Shown here one piece after another: positions 51,948 to 61,554 of a stretch of DNA of 64,000 nucleotides. The stretch's first letter is position 1, and every line of letters begins with the position of its first letter. Where the stretch lies: contig NZ_DGUN01000074.1 of NCBI RefSeq assembly GCF_002395745.1, forward strand, positions 52,010 to 116,009. The letters run 5' to 3'. The notes under the pieces are model-generated. The model ran no database searches. It saw only the letters and a program-made list of their open reading frames with translations, and was not told where the DNA came from. The DNA is from Fibrobacter sp. UBA4309. Lineage in GTDB: Bacteria > Fibrobacterota > Fibrobacteria > Fibrobacterales > Fibrobacteraceae. Both the position numbers and the translations under genes were made by a program.

Positions 51948-54809
51948 ATGGCAGAAAAAGAAGTTATCGGGGTTAGCGTTTTGTATCGAAAGGTTGGATC
52001 TTTCTGGATATTGTTTCTCTGTGTATTCGGCTTGTATACCGGATGCGGTTCTTCTGATGTCAGTTCGACAGATGCGGAATCGTCGGATTCGCAGACTCCT
52101 TCCAGCAGCTCCTTCGACGAACCGGTGGCTCTCCCCGAATCCATGGACGGTTTCGAAAAGATCCAGGCGAGCGGCAAGTATGTCTATGTCGGGACAGAGG
52201 AAATTTCTGCCAAGAGCAACGAACGCCCCCAAATGAAGGTGGCGTTTACTTACGACTTTTTCCTGGGCAAGGGCGAAGTGACTTGTCGCGATTTCAACGA
52301 GGCGATGCAGGCTGTTTCCAAGCTGCAGGTCCCCTGTGCATCCGATTCGCTTCCCGTGGCCGATGTTACATATTACGATGCCGTTCTCTATGCGAATGCG
52401 CGGAGCAAGGCTCTTGGTATGGACACTGTCTATACATACAGCAAGTCCGTTATCGATAATGACGGGCACTGCTCGAGTCTGGAGGGCTTGACGCTCCGCA
52501 ATATGGCCTTGGGCTTGCGACTGCCGACAGAAGCGGAATGGACGCTTGCCGCGCAGATGAACTGGGATGAGAAGAATAGCTGGAATTCCGGCAATGCCGA
52601 AAATGCGGCCCACAAGGTGTGTACTTCGGGATCCCAGGCCCGCATTTGCGATATGGCGGGTAACGTCATGGAATGGGTCAACGACTGGTTGGGAAATTTC
52701 GGCGAGTCGCAGGTGACCAACTTTGTCGGTGCTGCCGAAGGGGACGGCATCGGCCAACGCATTGTGAAGGGCGGCGGATTCAGGACGGCTCCCGAGAACC
52801 TGAAGATTTATTCGCGTGGCGATATCTATGCGGTAACTTCGTCGACGCATGCGGTGTATGTCGGGTTCAGGCTTGCATTCGGGCCGATTCCCAATCCTGC
52901 ATGGCTGGACAATTCGGGCAAGGCCGTAAGTCAGCGCATTGTGCCGTTGGCTAATCTCGTGACCATTCGCGGAGTGACCGGCGCATACAAGACAAAGCTG
53001 GTGTTCCGTAACGAGGTCACGGGCAATCTCGCTTTTATCGACTACACGGTCGGGGCCCCTTCCGTGGTAGAAATTGAGGACGATATCGATTCGTACCATC
53101 CGGACATTTCTCCGGACGGCAGCCGCGTTGCTTTCTGTACCGGGCTCGAAGGCACTAAAGCCAATTCGTCTGTCTATGTGCGCAATCTCGATGCCTCGGG
53201 CAGCGGTCTTGTGAAGCTGGATGTGGAAAGCGCGGCCATACCGCGTTGGCGTGTTCTGCCGAACGGCGATACCGTAATCGTGTACGTGACGTCTGCTGCC
53301 GACAACAAGGACGAAGCTTCGTTCCTGGCACAATCTACATGGCAGGTAAAGTTCTCGGGCGGAAAGTTCGGGATTCCCCAGAAGCTTTTCGATGGGGCCT
53401 ACCATGGCGGCATCAGCGAGGATAACCGCCTGGCCGTGTCCGGATCGAGCAGGCTGCGTGCCCGTATAGTTCCTCCAGGCGATACGGGTACGGTTCAGAA
53501 CGTTGTCTGGTACGGTAACGAGCAGGCCTGCAACGCATCGCTTTCGAAAGACGGAAGCAAGAGGACGCTCTTCTTGGATTTTGCCCCGCAGATAGGCAAG
53601 GATGCCGCCGGGATGGACTACAGGACTCATGAGATCGTCTTTATCGCCGACAGCACCGGAAGGTTGATTCAGGGAATCGTGGCTCCTAAACCCTATACTT
53701 TTGACCATACGGAATGGATTTACAACGTGACGCCGAAAACGTTGGGCGGAGCTGCAATCGCAACGCTTACCAATGCCGACGGCGCCCATACCAAGATTGT
53801 CCTTATCGATTTCTATGCGAATCTCGTTATCGAGGTGGTAGAAGGCGAAGACCTGTGGCACCCGGCCCTGTGGTCAAATTCTGCAGATAACGTAGCGTAT
53901 GGCGATTTGGATATCGATAGTGCGGGAGTCTATTGTACGCCCGATTGCGGCGAAGCCGCTATGATGTTGCGTTACAAGCTCGAACTTCTCTGGACGCACA
54001 AGGATTCGGCGAATACGGTAATGCTTGGATCGTCGCGCATGCTCGAAGGAGTTATACCGGCGTTGCTGAGTGACGAGTTCTATGCGATCAACATGGCGAA
54101 CGTCCCGAACTTGCCGATTACATCGAAATACCTTTTTGAAAATTATATCTTGCCGCATGTGAAGAACCTCAAGTATCTGGTCATCTCAATCGATATCGAC
54201 TTGTGGAGCTACAGCGAACATTCCAACTATTATTTCTTCTTGGAAGATTACAAAAAATTCCCCGGATTCGTATACGACCAGAACCATTCCTATTGGCAGG
54301 GGGCGTACCCCGAGGGTCTGGCAGAAATGACGCAGGCGACTTATGGCTCCGAATTCTATGCGAAATACTTCAGGGACGAGATGGGCTATGTGCGGCTGGA
54401 TGGGGCTACGTGGGAAGACAATCCGACGGTCGATTACGACAGCACTTGGATGGACAAGCATCCCAGTACGTATTACGAATCCCTTGGCCATATCGAAGAA
54501 ATTATCGAGATGGCCGCGGCTCACGATATCCAGGTGCTGGGAATCATTTTCCCGCAGAGCCCGAATTTCAAAAAGACGGGTGGATTTGGAAAGTACGGTC
54601 TGCGCCGCAGCGAGGCTCCTGCCCTGGTGGAATACATTGCGGGTCTGACGGCCAAGTACCCGAACTTCACGTTCATGGACGAAAACAAGATGGGCGATCA
54701 CGACTATGCCGACAACATGGCCATCAACAAGGACCATCTCGGCTATCCGGGAGCCGTGCAGATGACGGGCCGAATCGACGCGGCTCTCAAGGCGATGTCA
54801 AAGAAATAA
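51948..54809 (+). CDS. TIGR02171-type lipoprotein: FGE-like, beta-propeller and SGNH-like domains
   Basis: 953 residues from ATG 51948 (51927 and a TTG at 51981 are alternatives). Lipoprotein signal ends LYTGC. Residues ~60-310 are formylglycine-enzyme-like: GKGEVTCRDFNEAM, RLPTEAEWTLAA, DMAGNVMEWVNDW, VKGGGFRTAP, VGFRLAFG. Residues ~330-640 look like a TolB-type propeller (HPDISPDGSRVAFCTG). Residues ~670-953 resemble an SGNH hydrolase: VMLGSSRMLEGV near the start and NKDHLGYPGA near the end. This three-part order is the Fibrobacter TIGR02171 paralogous family. Function unknown; an esterase acting on plant or surface glycans is a guess. Confidence 0.84.
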   Translation: MAEKEVIGVSVLYRKVGSFWILFLCVFGLYTGCGSSDVSSTDAESSDSQTPSSSSFDEPVALPESMDGFEKIQASGKYVYVGTEEISAKSNERPQMKVAFTYDFFLGKGEVTCRDFNEAMQAVSKLQVPCASDSLPVADVTYYDAVLYANARSKALGMDTVYTYSKSVIDNDGHCSSLEGLTLRNMALGLRLPTEAEWTLAAQMNWDEKNSWNSGNAENAAHKVCTSGSQARICDMAGNVMEWVNDWLGNFGESQVTNFVGAAEGDGIGQRIVKGGGFRTAPENLKIYSRGDIYAVTSSTHAVYVGFRLAFGPIPNPAWLDNSGKAVSQRIVPLANLVTIRGVTGAYKTKLVFRNEVTGNLAFIDYTVGAPSVVEIEDDIDSYHPDISPDGSRVAFCTGLEGTKANSSVYVRNLDASGSGLVKLDVESAAIPRWRVLPNGDTVIVYVTSAADNKDEASFLAQSTWQVKFSGGKFGIPQKLFDGAYHGGISEDNRLAVSGSSRLRARIVPPGDTGTVQNVVWYGNEQACNASLSKDGSKRTLFLDFAPQIGKDAAGMDYRTHEIVFIADSTGRLIQGIVAPKPYTFDHTEWIYNVTPKTLGGAAIATLTNADGAHTKIVLIDFYANLVIEVVEGEDLWHPALWSNSADNVAYGDLDIDSAGVYCTPDCGEAAMMLRYKLELLWTHKDSANTVMLGSSRMLEGVIPALLSDEFYAINMANVPNLPITSKYLFENYILPHVKNLKYLVISIDIDLWSYSEHSNYYFFLEDYKKFPGFVYDQNHSYWQGAYPEGLAEMTQATYGSEFYAKYFRDEMGYVRLDGATWEDNPTVDYDSTWMDKHPSTYYESLGHIEEIIEMAAAHDIQVLGIIFPQSPNFKKTGGFGKYGLRRSEAPALVEYIAGLTAKYPNFTFMDENKMGDHDYADNMAINKDHLGYPGAVQMTGRIDAALKAMSKK

Positions 54810-54819
54810 TTTTCAGAAG

Positions 54820-56076
54820 TTAGGCGAAAAGTCTGATGACGCGGCGGATGCCGGCGACAAGGCGGTCAATGTCGCGCTTTAGTGTATATGCGCCGAAACT
54901 CAGACGCAGTGTCGCGTCTACTCCGAAGCGGTCCATCACGGGCTGTGCGCAGTGGTGGCCGCTCCTGACGGCGACGTTTTCTTCGTCCAGGATCATGGCG
55001 GCGTCGCTTACGGCGATTCCGTCCAAGGTAATGCTTATGAGTGCGCCGCGTTCCTTGGGATTCCCGAAGATCTTTACTTGCGGGATTTTCGCCAGCTCAG
55101 CGACGGCGTATTGCGTCATTTCCGCTTCGTGCTCGCGGATGTTGTCGATCCCTTTTTCGTTCAGCCATTCAATCGCCTTGCCGAGTCCGATGACTTCGGC
55201 GATGGCGGGCGTGCCGGCCTCGAAACGTGCGGGCACGTCGGCAAAAGTCGTCTTTTCGAACGTCACGTTCTTGATCATCTCGCCGCCGCCGTGCCACGGG
55301 GGCATGGAATCGAGAACGCTGTATTTCCCGTAAAGCACGCCGATTCCGGTGGGGCCGTACATCTTGTGCCCGCTGAAGGCGAGAAAGTCGCAGTCGAGCG
55401 CCTGCACGTCAATCTTGATATGGCTGGAACTCTGGGCCGCATCGATAAGGATCTTTGCCTGCGGTGCAGCGGAGCGGACCGTCTTGATGATATCGGCAAT
55501 CGGGTTGATTGTTCCGATGGAATTGCTCACGTGCGTGACGGCGACCATCTTGGTGCGAGCGTTCAGGAGTTCGGGCAGCTTTGTCAGGTCCAGGTCCCCG
55601 TCATCTTTTACCGGGATGACTTTGATCTTGGCTCCCTTCATTTCGGCGACGAGTTGCCAGCTGACGATGTTCGCGTGGTGCTCGAGTCCGCTAATGACGA
55701 TTTCGTCGTCAGCATCGAAGAATTTGCGTCCGTAACTCCAGGCGACAAGGTTGATGCTTTCGGTCGTGCCGCGCGTAAAGACGATTTCGTCTTCGCTCTT
55801 GGCGTTCAAAAACTTCGCCACATCCTTGCGGGTCTTTTCGAAGGCTTCGGTGGTGCGGGCGCTCAAGCGGTACACGCCGCGCTTGACGGAACTGTAATGC
55901 TCGCGGTAGAAGTCATCCATCGCGTCGATGACGCATGCGGGTTTCTGCGTGGTGGCGGTGCTATCCAAAAAGGCGAGGGGTTTTTCTTCCTTGTCGCCGG
56001 CTACGAGCATCGGGAATTCGCCACGAATCGATTCCGCGTCGAGAAAAATGGTGCCATGAGCATTCGCGTCGTTCAT
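54820..56076 (-). CDS. sufS: SufS-type cysteine desulfurase
   Basis: 418 residues from ATG 56076 (a GTG at 56082 is two codons upstream). Class II NifS/SufS: SGHKMYGPTG (PLP Lys), VSNSIGTINP, DAAQSSSH, and RSGHHCAQP (the mobile catalytic Cys). It releases sulfur from cysteine for iron-sulfur cluster assembly. The usual partner genes (sufBCD, sufE or sufU) are not adjacent; downstream lies only the convergent TIGR02171 gene. Fermentation with the radical-SAM enzyme PflA demands such clusters. Confidence 0.93.
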   Translation of the reverse strand: MNDANAHGTIFLDAESIRGEFPMLVAGDKEEKPLAFLDSTATTQKPACVIDAMDDFYREHYSSVKRGVYRLSARTTEAFEKTRKDVAKFLNAKSEDEIVFTRGTTESINLVAWSYGRKFFDADDEIVISGLEHHANIVSWQLVAEMKGAKIKVIPVKDDGDLDLTKLPELLNARTKMVAVTHVSNSIGTINPIADIIKTVRSAAPQAKILIDAAQSSSHIKIDVQALDCDFLAFSGHKMYGPTGIGVLYGKYSVLDSMPPWHGGGEMIKNVTFEKTTFADVPARFEAGTPAIAEVIGLGKAIEWLNEKGIDNIREHEAEMTQYAVAELAKIPQVKIFGNPKERGALISITLDGIAVSDAAMILDEENVAVRSGHHCAQPVMDRFGVDATLRLSFGAYTLKRDIDRLVAGIRRVIRLFA

Positions 56077-56083
56077 GTCCACA

Positions 56084-56089
56084 AATTTA
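56084..56089 (-). promoter_or_regulatory. TAAATT box seven bases before sufS
   Basis: TAAATTTG-TGGAC-ATG on the minus strand. It favours ATG 56076 over the GTG, which would overlap the gap. Confidence 0.45.
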
Positions 56090-56291
56090 GAAAACCGAAA
56101 ACAGGATGCTTGTAAACAAAAGGATACAATATGGGCTTCAAAATATACTTTTTTTACTTTTTTTCTTAAAAAATACTGTCTGCTGTAAAATAATCTTACA
56201 TGGCCGGAAAGATATGTTTTGATTGCTATATTAAGGCCATAAACGGTTTATAAGGTGTATGCGTGAATCCGTTTGGGTATGTAAGGAGTAT

Positions 56292-57677
56292 ATGAGAACT
56301 TTGTCTGTAAAACGTTCGCTTTACGTTGTATTATTTTTAGCTATTGGTGCGTTTGCGCAGGATTCCTTGCATGACGCCATTGATTCCGGCGACTTGGCTG
56401 CAGCCAAGAAAATGGTAAAGAACGGAGAAATTGAAGAAATATATTGCGGCAAGATGTCTGCGAACGATGCCGTCAGCGTTTACGAAAAAATTTTCAAGCA
56501 GATGCCCGAACAGAGCTTTGCCGCTTGCCCCAACCAGTTTACCTACGGTTACGGAACCAAGGTTTGCGCCAATGCGAAGGCCGTAAACGCCTGTACTGAA
56601 GTCGTTTCCTTTCTCTTGAACGATGCCGTCGCCGGCAACACCAACGCCCTGGACATGTTGGACAAGGTGGCGAAAGTTGCCCTGAAGACAAAGGGCTTCA
56701 ACAAGCCGGTAAAGGAAAAGGTCGATACGACAATGTGGGTCGCCTGTCCCAAGAAGGGTAAGGCCAAGGAAGAATGCCTTGCCCAGTGCATTGCCCAGGC
56801 CGATTCCATGTACGATGTCGCGCACAAGCTTTCTTGCCCCGCCAAGCCGGAACATTATGTAGATACGGTTGTTACGGTTACGAAGCCCTCACCGCTTTAC
56901 GAAAAACTTGGCACGGGCCTTAAGGAAGGCTATTGGAAGTGCCCGATGAACGTTGCCGTGAAGTTCGCGAATATCATGCAGGCGAACGCGAAGGCCCTGG
57001 CTATTCCCGATACGTTGATTCCGTCCGTGAAGTATGTGCAGCGCTGGGCCGAACAGCACAAGGCCGACAGCACCGCGTTGCCGGGTGGCCAGCTTTTCCG
57101 TTTCTGTACGGCTTGGCAGCCGCAGGTGGATTCTATCCTTGCTTCGCTTGAACTGGAAACGCGTTGCCCGGTGTTCGAGTCGTTTACCGACCCGCGTGAT
57201 AACCAGGTATACAAGGTGAAGGATATCAATGGGGTCAAGTGGTTCGTGCAGAACCTGAATTATGCCATGGAAGAAGGTTCCATGTGCTATGACCGCGACG
57301 ACGAGAACTGCAATGCCTACGGGCGCCTCTACACGCAGGCCGCCGCCAAGACGGCATGCCCCGAAGGATCCCGCCTTGCGACGGACGAAGACTGGAAGAT
57401 GCTTGAAGTCTATGCCGGTGGCGCCAGTGATGCCGCGGTAAAGCTCCGCAGCAATGGTAGCGACGACTATGCGTTTACGGCGATGTTTGGCGGCTATGCC
57501 AACAAGAACGGAATTTCTACGACAATAGGAGAAGGAGCCTATTTTTGGACAGAAAAAGCTGATGGGGATAAACGCGGAACGGCCCGTTCCATGTTCAGTA
57601 CGGATAAAGAAGTGTCGTCCATTTCCGTGGACAGCGGATTCTACTTGGCCGTACGTTGCATAATGCAGGCCGAATAA
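56292..57677 (+). CDS. Secreted protein with C-terminal FISUMP domain
   Basis: 461 residues from ATG 56292, chosen because MRTLSVKRSLYVVLFLAIGAFAQ follows as a signal peptide (type I, not a lipoprotein) and AGGAG is just upstream. The frame from 56259 adds 11 unlikely residues. The first ~40 mature residues (DSLHDAIDSGDLAAAKKMVKNG) look like one ankyrin-type repeat, followed by a Cys-rich helical part (CPKKGKAKEECLAQCIAQAD). The C-terminal ~160 residues are FISUMP (FTDPRDNQVYKVKDINGVKW, QNLNYAMEEGSMCY, NAYGRLY, ending FYLAVRCIMQ). It lacks the stalk of the 40183/43000 proteins. epmA follows after 20 bases. Confidence 0.84.
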   Translation: MRTLSVKRSLYVVLFLAIGAFAQDSLHDAIDSGDLAAAKKMVKNGEIEEIYCGKMSANDAVSVYEKIFKQMPEQSFAACPNQFTYGYGTKVCANAKAVNACTEVVSFLLNDAVAGNTNALDMLDKVAKVALKTKGFNKPVKEKVDTTMWVACPKKGKAKEECLAQCIAQADSMYDVAHKLSCPAKPEHYVDTVVTVTKPSPLYEKLGTGLKEGYWKCPMNVAVKFANIMQANAKALAIPDTLIPSVKYVQRWAEQHKADSTALPGGQLFRFCTAWQPQVDSILASLELETRCPVFESFTDPRDNQVYKVKDINGVKWFVQNLNYAMEEGSMCYDRDDENCNAYGRLYTQAAAKTACPEGSRLATDEDWKMLEVYAGGASDAAVKLRSNGSDDYAFTAMFGGYANKNGISTTIGEGAYFWTEKADGDKRGTARSMFSTDKEVSSISVDSGFYLAVRCIMQAE

Positions 57678-57697
57678 AAGAGAGTTTAGGGGGCGTA

Positions 57698-58669
57698 ATG
57701 GTATCCATCAGAAGTAAATTCGCACCGACATGTTCGCGCGAGACCTGGGTCGAAAGGCAATCCCTTTTGTCTAAGGTGAGATCTTTTTTCTTGAACAGGA
57801 AGGTATTGGAAGTAGAATCTCCGACGCTTTCGAATGCGGGCGGTACCGATCCACAATTGGATTATTTCGAAGTGGATTCCACGCCGACGCAGTACATGAT
57901 GACGAGTCCCGAATTCCACATGAAGCGCCTGCTGGCAGCCGGCTTTGGCGATATTTTCCAGATTACCAAATCGTTCCGCAAGGATGAATTCGGTTGCCAC
58001 CACAATAACGAGTTCAGCATGGTGGAGTGGTACCGTGTCGGGATGCCCCAGGAGCAGCTGATGGACGAGGTGGAAAGTCTTGTCAGCGAAATCATGGGCC
58101 ATCCGGTCAATGCCAAGCGTACGCGCTGGATAGACGCTTTCAAGAATTACGCGGGTGTCGATCCGTTCTGCAGGGATTTTACGAATTTTTCCGACACTTG
58201 CGAATACCACGGGATTCCCGTTCCGGAACATTCCGGGATGATGAGCCGCGAGGACTGGTGGGATTATCTGATGGTCTTTGTCGTGGAACCGGCCCTTGCC
58301 GCCCATGGTGCAGAATTCATCACGGACTATCCGCCTTCCCAGGCAGCCCTTGCGCAGACGTATGTGGACAAGGACGGCCTGACCTGGGCGAAGCGTTTTG
58401 AGCTCTTTATAGACAAAGTAGAACTCTGCAACGGCTATACGGAACTGACCGATGCCGCGGAACAGCGCCGCAGGTTCGAAGCCGATCTGGAACTGCGCCG
58501 CAGGGCGAACAAGCCTTTGCCGCCCATGGACGAACGTTTTCTTGCCGCGCTGGAATCGGGCATGCCCGCCTGCTCCGGCGTCGCGCTTGGCCTGGACAGG
58601 CTCTTTATGCTGGCTCTGGGCAAGGCGGAAATCGCCGACGTGATTCTTTTCCCGAGTCCCGTCGCTTAG
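57698..58669 (+). CDS. epmA: Elongation factor P lysyltransferase EpmA (GenX/PoxA)
   Basis: 323 residues, a truncated class II lysyl-tRNA synthetase core without the anticodon domain. FLNRKVLEVESPTLSNAGGTDP, TSPEFHMKRLLAAGFGDIFQI, FRKDEFGCHHNNEFSMVEWYR and the C-terminal motif 3 SGVALGLDRLFMLALG mark it as EpmA. It attaches a lysine derivative to a conserved Lys of EF-P, helping ribosomes pass polyproline. AGGGGG lies six bases before ATG 57698. epmB and efp are not in the window. Confidence 0.9.
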   Translation: MVSIRSKFAPTCSRETWVERQSLLSKVRSFFLNRKVLEVESPTLSNAGGTDPQLDYFEVDSTPTQYMMTSPEFHMKRLLAAGFGDIFQITKSFRKDEFGCHHNNEFSMVEWYRVGMPQEQLMDEVESLVSEIMGHPVNAKRTRWIDAFKNYAGVDPFCRDFTNFSDTCEYHGIPVPEHSGMMSREDWWDYLMVFVVEPALAAHGAEFITDYPPSQAALAQTYVDKDGLTWAKRFELFIDKVELCNGYTELTDAAEQRRRFEADLELRRRANKPLPPMDERFLAALESGMPACSGVALGLDRLFMLALGKAEIADVILFPSPVA

Positions 58670-58687
58670 AATCTTTCTGGCAATAGA

Positions 58688-59203
58688 CTAGTTCAGGATG
58701 CGTTCGAGTGTCGAGCGCATTTTCTTTTCGTCGAGGATGCCGGCGGTGATGTTTATGATATCGTCGTTGCCGTCGACAAGGTAGCTGACGGGAAGCACTC
58801 TCGGATTTCCGAGGGCGTTCATGAGGTCGTAGTTCCAGTGGACGACAGCCCAGGGCATCATTTGCGATTTCTTGAACCGGGCGGCAATCTTGATATTGTC
58901 GTCTTCGCTTATCATGAGGATTTTGAACCCTCTGGAAGAATAGTCCTGGTGTAGCGACTTGAGGATTGGTATTTCGGCGATGCAGGCAGGGCACCAGCTG
59001 GCGCTCAGTACGATAAGGGTCACCTTGCCGCGTTCGTAGTAGTATTCCGTCTTTTCTCCGTTGAGGTCAAGGGCGGTAAAGTTCATGATTGTCTGCGGCA
59101 TCTCCTGGAACGGCTTCGTCTGTTCCTTGTATACATGGTATGCAAGGATGAAAAAACAGGCCGAAATCAGTATGGCGAGGATTTTTTTGGATTTATGCCA
59201 CAT
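58688..59203 (-). CDS. Membrane-anchored thioredoxin-like (TlpA/ResA-type) protein
   Basis: 171 residues: an N-terminal membrane anchor (ILAILISACFFILAYHVY, ~8-25), then a thioredoxin fold with ASWCPAC (active-site Cys pair at ~76-79), EIPILKSLHQDY and the cis-Pro region PVSYLVDGNDD. It would reduce or shuttle disulfides in the periplasm, for example for cytochrome or envelope protein maturation. Convergent with epmA and divergent from pilT. No ribosome site is evident. Confidence 0.88.
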   Translation of the reverse strand: MWHKSKKILAILISACFFILAYHVYKEQTKPFQEMPQTIMNFTALDLNGEKTEYYYERGKVTLIVLSASWCPACIAEIPILKSLHQDYSSRGFKILMISEDDNIKIAARFKKSQMMPWAVVHWNYDLMNALGNPRVLPVSYLVDGNDDIINITAGILDEKKMRSTLERILN

Positions 59204-59243
59204 ATCTAAAGAGAATTTATGTTTTTTTTTGCCCTTTTTAAAT

Positions 59244-59249
59244 TATATT
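59244..59249 (+). promoter_or_regulatory. TATATT box seven bases before pilT
   Basis: TATATT-CTGCAAT-ATG with no ribosome site. Confidence 0.5.
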
Positions 59250-59256
59250 CTGCAAT

Positions 59257-60324
59257 ATGGCATACAATATTCAAGATCTTCTTTCTGAAATGGTGAAACG
59301 CGGAGCTTCGGACCTGCATATTACGGCTGGTGCGCCTCCCCTTGTCCGTCTTTCTGGTAAGCTGACCCCGATCGGGAACGACAAGCTGAAACCGGACGAA
59401 ACCATGCGTATGACTTACAGCTTGATGAACGAGCTGCAGAAAAAGTCCTTTGAGCAGAACAAGGAATGCGACTTCTCGTTCGGTATCGCGAATCTTGCGC
59501 GTTTCCGTGCGAACGCCTACCTGCAGCGTGGTTGTGTGGCGCTGGCGCTCCGTATCATCCCGCTCGAAATCAAGACCTTCAAGGAACTCGGCCTCCCGAA
59601 GATCCTGGCCGAATTCACGACCCGTCCGTCGGGCCTTGTGTTGGTGACGGGTGCTACCGGTTCCGGTAAGTCTACGACCCTTGCCGCCATGATCGACAAG
59701 ATTAACAAGGAACGTCATGACCATATCTTGACGGTGGAAGACCCTATCGAATTTTTGCACAAGCACCAGGGTTGCATGATCAACCAGCGCGAAGTCGGAA
59801 GCGACACCAACAGCTTCTCCCAGGCGCTCAAGATGGCTTTGCGTCAGGACCCGGACGTGGTGCTTATCGGCGAAATGCGTGACTTGGAAACCATCCGTGC
59901 GGCCCTTACGATTGCAGAAACCGGCCACTTGGCCTTTGCGACCTTGCATACCAACTCTTGCGTGCAGACCATCAACCGTGTGGTGGATGCTTTCCCGAAA
60001 GGAGAACAGCAGACCGTGCGTACGCAGCTTTCCTTCGTGCTCCAGGGTGTCATTTGTCAGACCCTTGTCCCGAAGATTGGCGGCGGCCGCGTAATGGCTT
60101 ACGAAATCATGAGCGTGACGCCGGGTATCCGTGCGCTTATCCGCGACGACAAGGTCCACCAGATCGAGTCGATGATTGAAATTGGCCAGAAGTTCGGCAT
60201 GAACACGATGAACATGTGCCTTTGCGATCTGGTGAAGAACCGCAAGGTGGACCGTTTTGAGGCTCTGGCCCGTTCACCGAGTCCGGACCAGCTGGAACAG
60301 TTGTTCGTGAAGGAAGGAGTCTAA
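59257..60324 (+). CDS. pilT: Type IV pilus retraction ATPase PilT
   Basis: 355 residues, the usual PilT length. Walker A is GATGSGKST (132-140), followed by the Asp box TVEDPIEFLH, Walker B DPDVVLIGEMRDLETI, the His box TGHLAFATLHTNS, and the C-terminal AFPKGEQQ. PilT hexamers pull pili back for twitching movement and DNA uptake. It starts a two-gene unit with pilC (four-base gap). Pili or pilus-like machines would fit movement on or adhesion to plant fibre. Confidence 0.93.
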   Translation: MAYNIQDLLSEMVKRGASDLHITAGAPPLVRLSGKLTPIGNDKLKPDETMRMTYSLMNELQKKSFEQNKECDFSFGIANLARFRANAYLQRGCVALALRIIPLEIKTFKELGLPKILAEFTTRPSGLVLVTGATGSGKSTTLAAMIDKINKERHDHILTVEDPIEFLHKHQGCMINQREVGSDTNSFSQALKMALRQDPDVVLIGEMRDLETIRAALTIAETGHLAFATLHTNSCVQTINRVVDAFPKGEQQTVRTQLSFVLQGVICQTLVPKIGGGRVMAYEIMSVTPGIRALIRDDKVHQIESMIEIGQKFGMNTMNMCLCDLVKNRKVDRFEALARSPSPDQLEQLFVKEGV

Positions 60325-60327
60325 TCG

Positions 60328-61530
60328 ATGGCAGAGTTCCTGTACAAGGCGCAAAATGCCCAGGGCAACAATTTCGAAGGTACTCTCGAGGCAAAGGACA
60401 AGGCCGAAGCCGAAGCCATGCTCATGCGTCGCCGCCTGGTGATCGTGAGCCTCAAGAAGAAGCCGACCGAAATCAAGATCAAGATTGGTACCGGCATCAA
60501 GCACGAGGACCTCACGCGCTTTACGCGTATGTTCTCGTCCATGTGTTCCGCCGGTCTTCCGATGTTGCAGTGCCTGAACATTCTCGAAGAACAGTGTGAA
60601 AATCCAGAACTCAAGAATGTCGTCCACAAGGTGACCCAATCCATTAACGGTGGTTCGTCCTTGGCGGATGCGCTTGCGCTTCATCCGAAAGTTTTTGACT
60701 CCCTCTATTGCAACATGGTGGCGGCCGGCGAAGCGGGCGGTATCCTTGAAGGGATTCTTCAGCGTCTTGCCGAGACGATGGAAAACAGTATGCGCCTCAA
60801 ACGCAAGGTGAAGAAGGCCCTGACTTACCCGGTGATGGTTATCATCGTCGGTATCTTGGTGGTGATTGCCCTTATGACGTTCGTGGTGCCGACCTTCGCC
60901 GAACAGTTCGCCGCATTGGATGCGGAACTCCCGGCTCCGACTCAGGTGGTGATGAACATATCTGATTTTATTCGTGACAATGGTGCTTTCCTCTTCATTG
61001 CGCTTGTCCTCGTGATTGTGGCATTCAAGATGGTCATGAGGATCCCTGCGGCAAAATTTGCATTTGACAAGTTTATGCTGAAGGTGCCCAAGATAGGTGA
61101 CCTCACGATTAAGTCTTCTACGGCGAGCTTCTCGAGAACTCTCGGAACCTTGTTGAATGCAGGTGTGAGCGTGATGGAAGCCTTGAAGGTCGTGGCCTCT
61201 ACGGCTGGTAACAAGGTAGTGGAACAAGCCATCGGTAAGATTGCAATCGGCATTGCCGGCGGTAAGAGTATCGCGGATCCTATGGCAGAAGTAGGCATTT
61301 TCCCGCCCATGGTGATTCAGATGACTGGCGTGGGTGAGAAGACCGGTAACTTGGGCGGTATGCTCTTGAAGTTGGCGGACTTCTATGACGAAGAAGTGGA
61401 CGCTGCGGTGGATTCCGTCGTGAGCATGATCGAACCGCTCATTATCGTGTTCCTCGGCGGCGCGGTCGGTGGCCTCCTGATTGCTATGTATATGCCGATG
61501 TTCTCGATGGGCGACGCTATCAAGGGATAA
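60328..61530 (+). CDS. pilC: Type IV pilus inner-membrane platform protein PilC (GspF family)
   Basis: 400 residues. The N-terminal FLYKAQNAQGNNFEGTLEAKDKAEA is the GspF-family start. Two repeated T2SSF domains (~65-190 and ~270-395) hold TRMFSSMCSAGLPMLQCL and RTLGTLLNAGVSVMEAL, each followed by membrane helices (YPVMVIIVGILVVIALMTFVV and LIIVFLGGAVGGLLIAMYM). It is the platform on which the pilus motors act. pilB, pilM and other pilus genes are not in the window. Confidence 0.92.
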   Translation: MAEFLYKAQNAQGNNFEGTLEAKDKAEAEAMLMRRRLVIVSLKKKPTEIKIKIGTGIKHEDLTRFTRMFSSMCSAGLPMLQCLNILEEQCENPELKNVVHKVTQSINGGSSLADALALHPKVFDSLYCNMVAAGEAGGILEGILQRLAETMENSMRLKRKVKKALTYPVMVIIVGILVVIALMTFVVPTFAEQFAALDAELPAPTQVVMNISDFIRDNGAFLFIALVLVIVAFKMVMRIPAAKFAFDKFMLKVPKIGDLTIKSSTASFSRTLGTLLNAGVSVMEALKVVASTAGNKVVEQAIGKIAIGIAGGKSIADPMAEVGIFPPMVIQMTGVGEKTGNLGGMLLKLADFYDEEVDAAVDSVVSMIEPLIIVFLGGAVGGLLIAMYMPMFSMGDAIKG

Positions 61531-61554
61531 TAAACTGCGTAATACTTCGTTACT

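Noticed and set aside
51948..52900. A true sulfatase-activating formylglycine enzyme
   Set aside because: The fold is present but as one part of a large lipoprotein, with no sulfatase nearby; catalytic Cys placement could not be confirmed.
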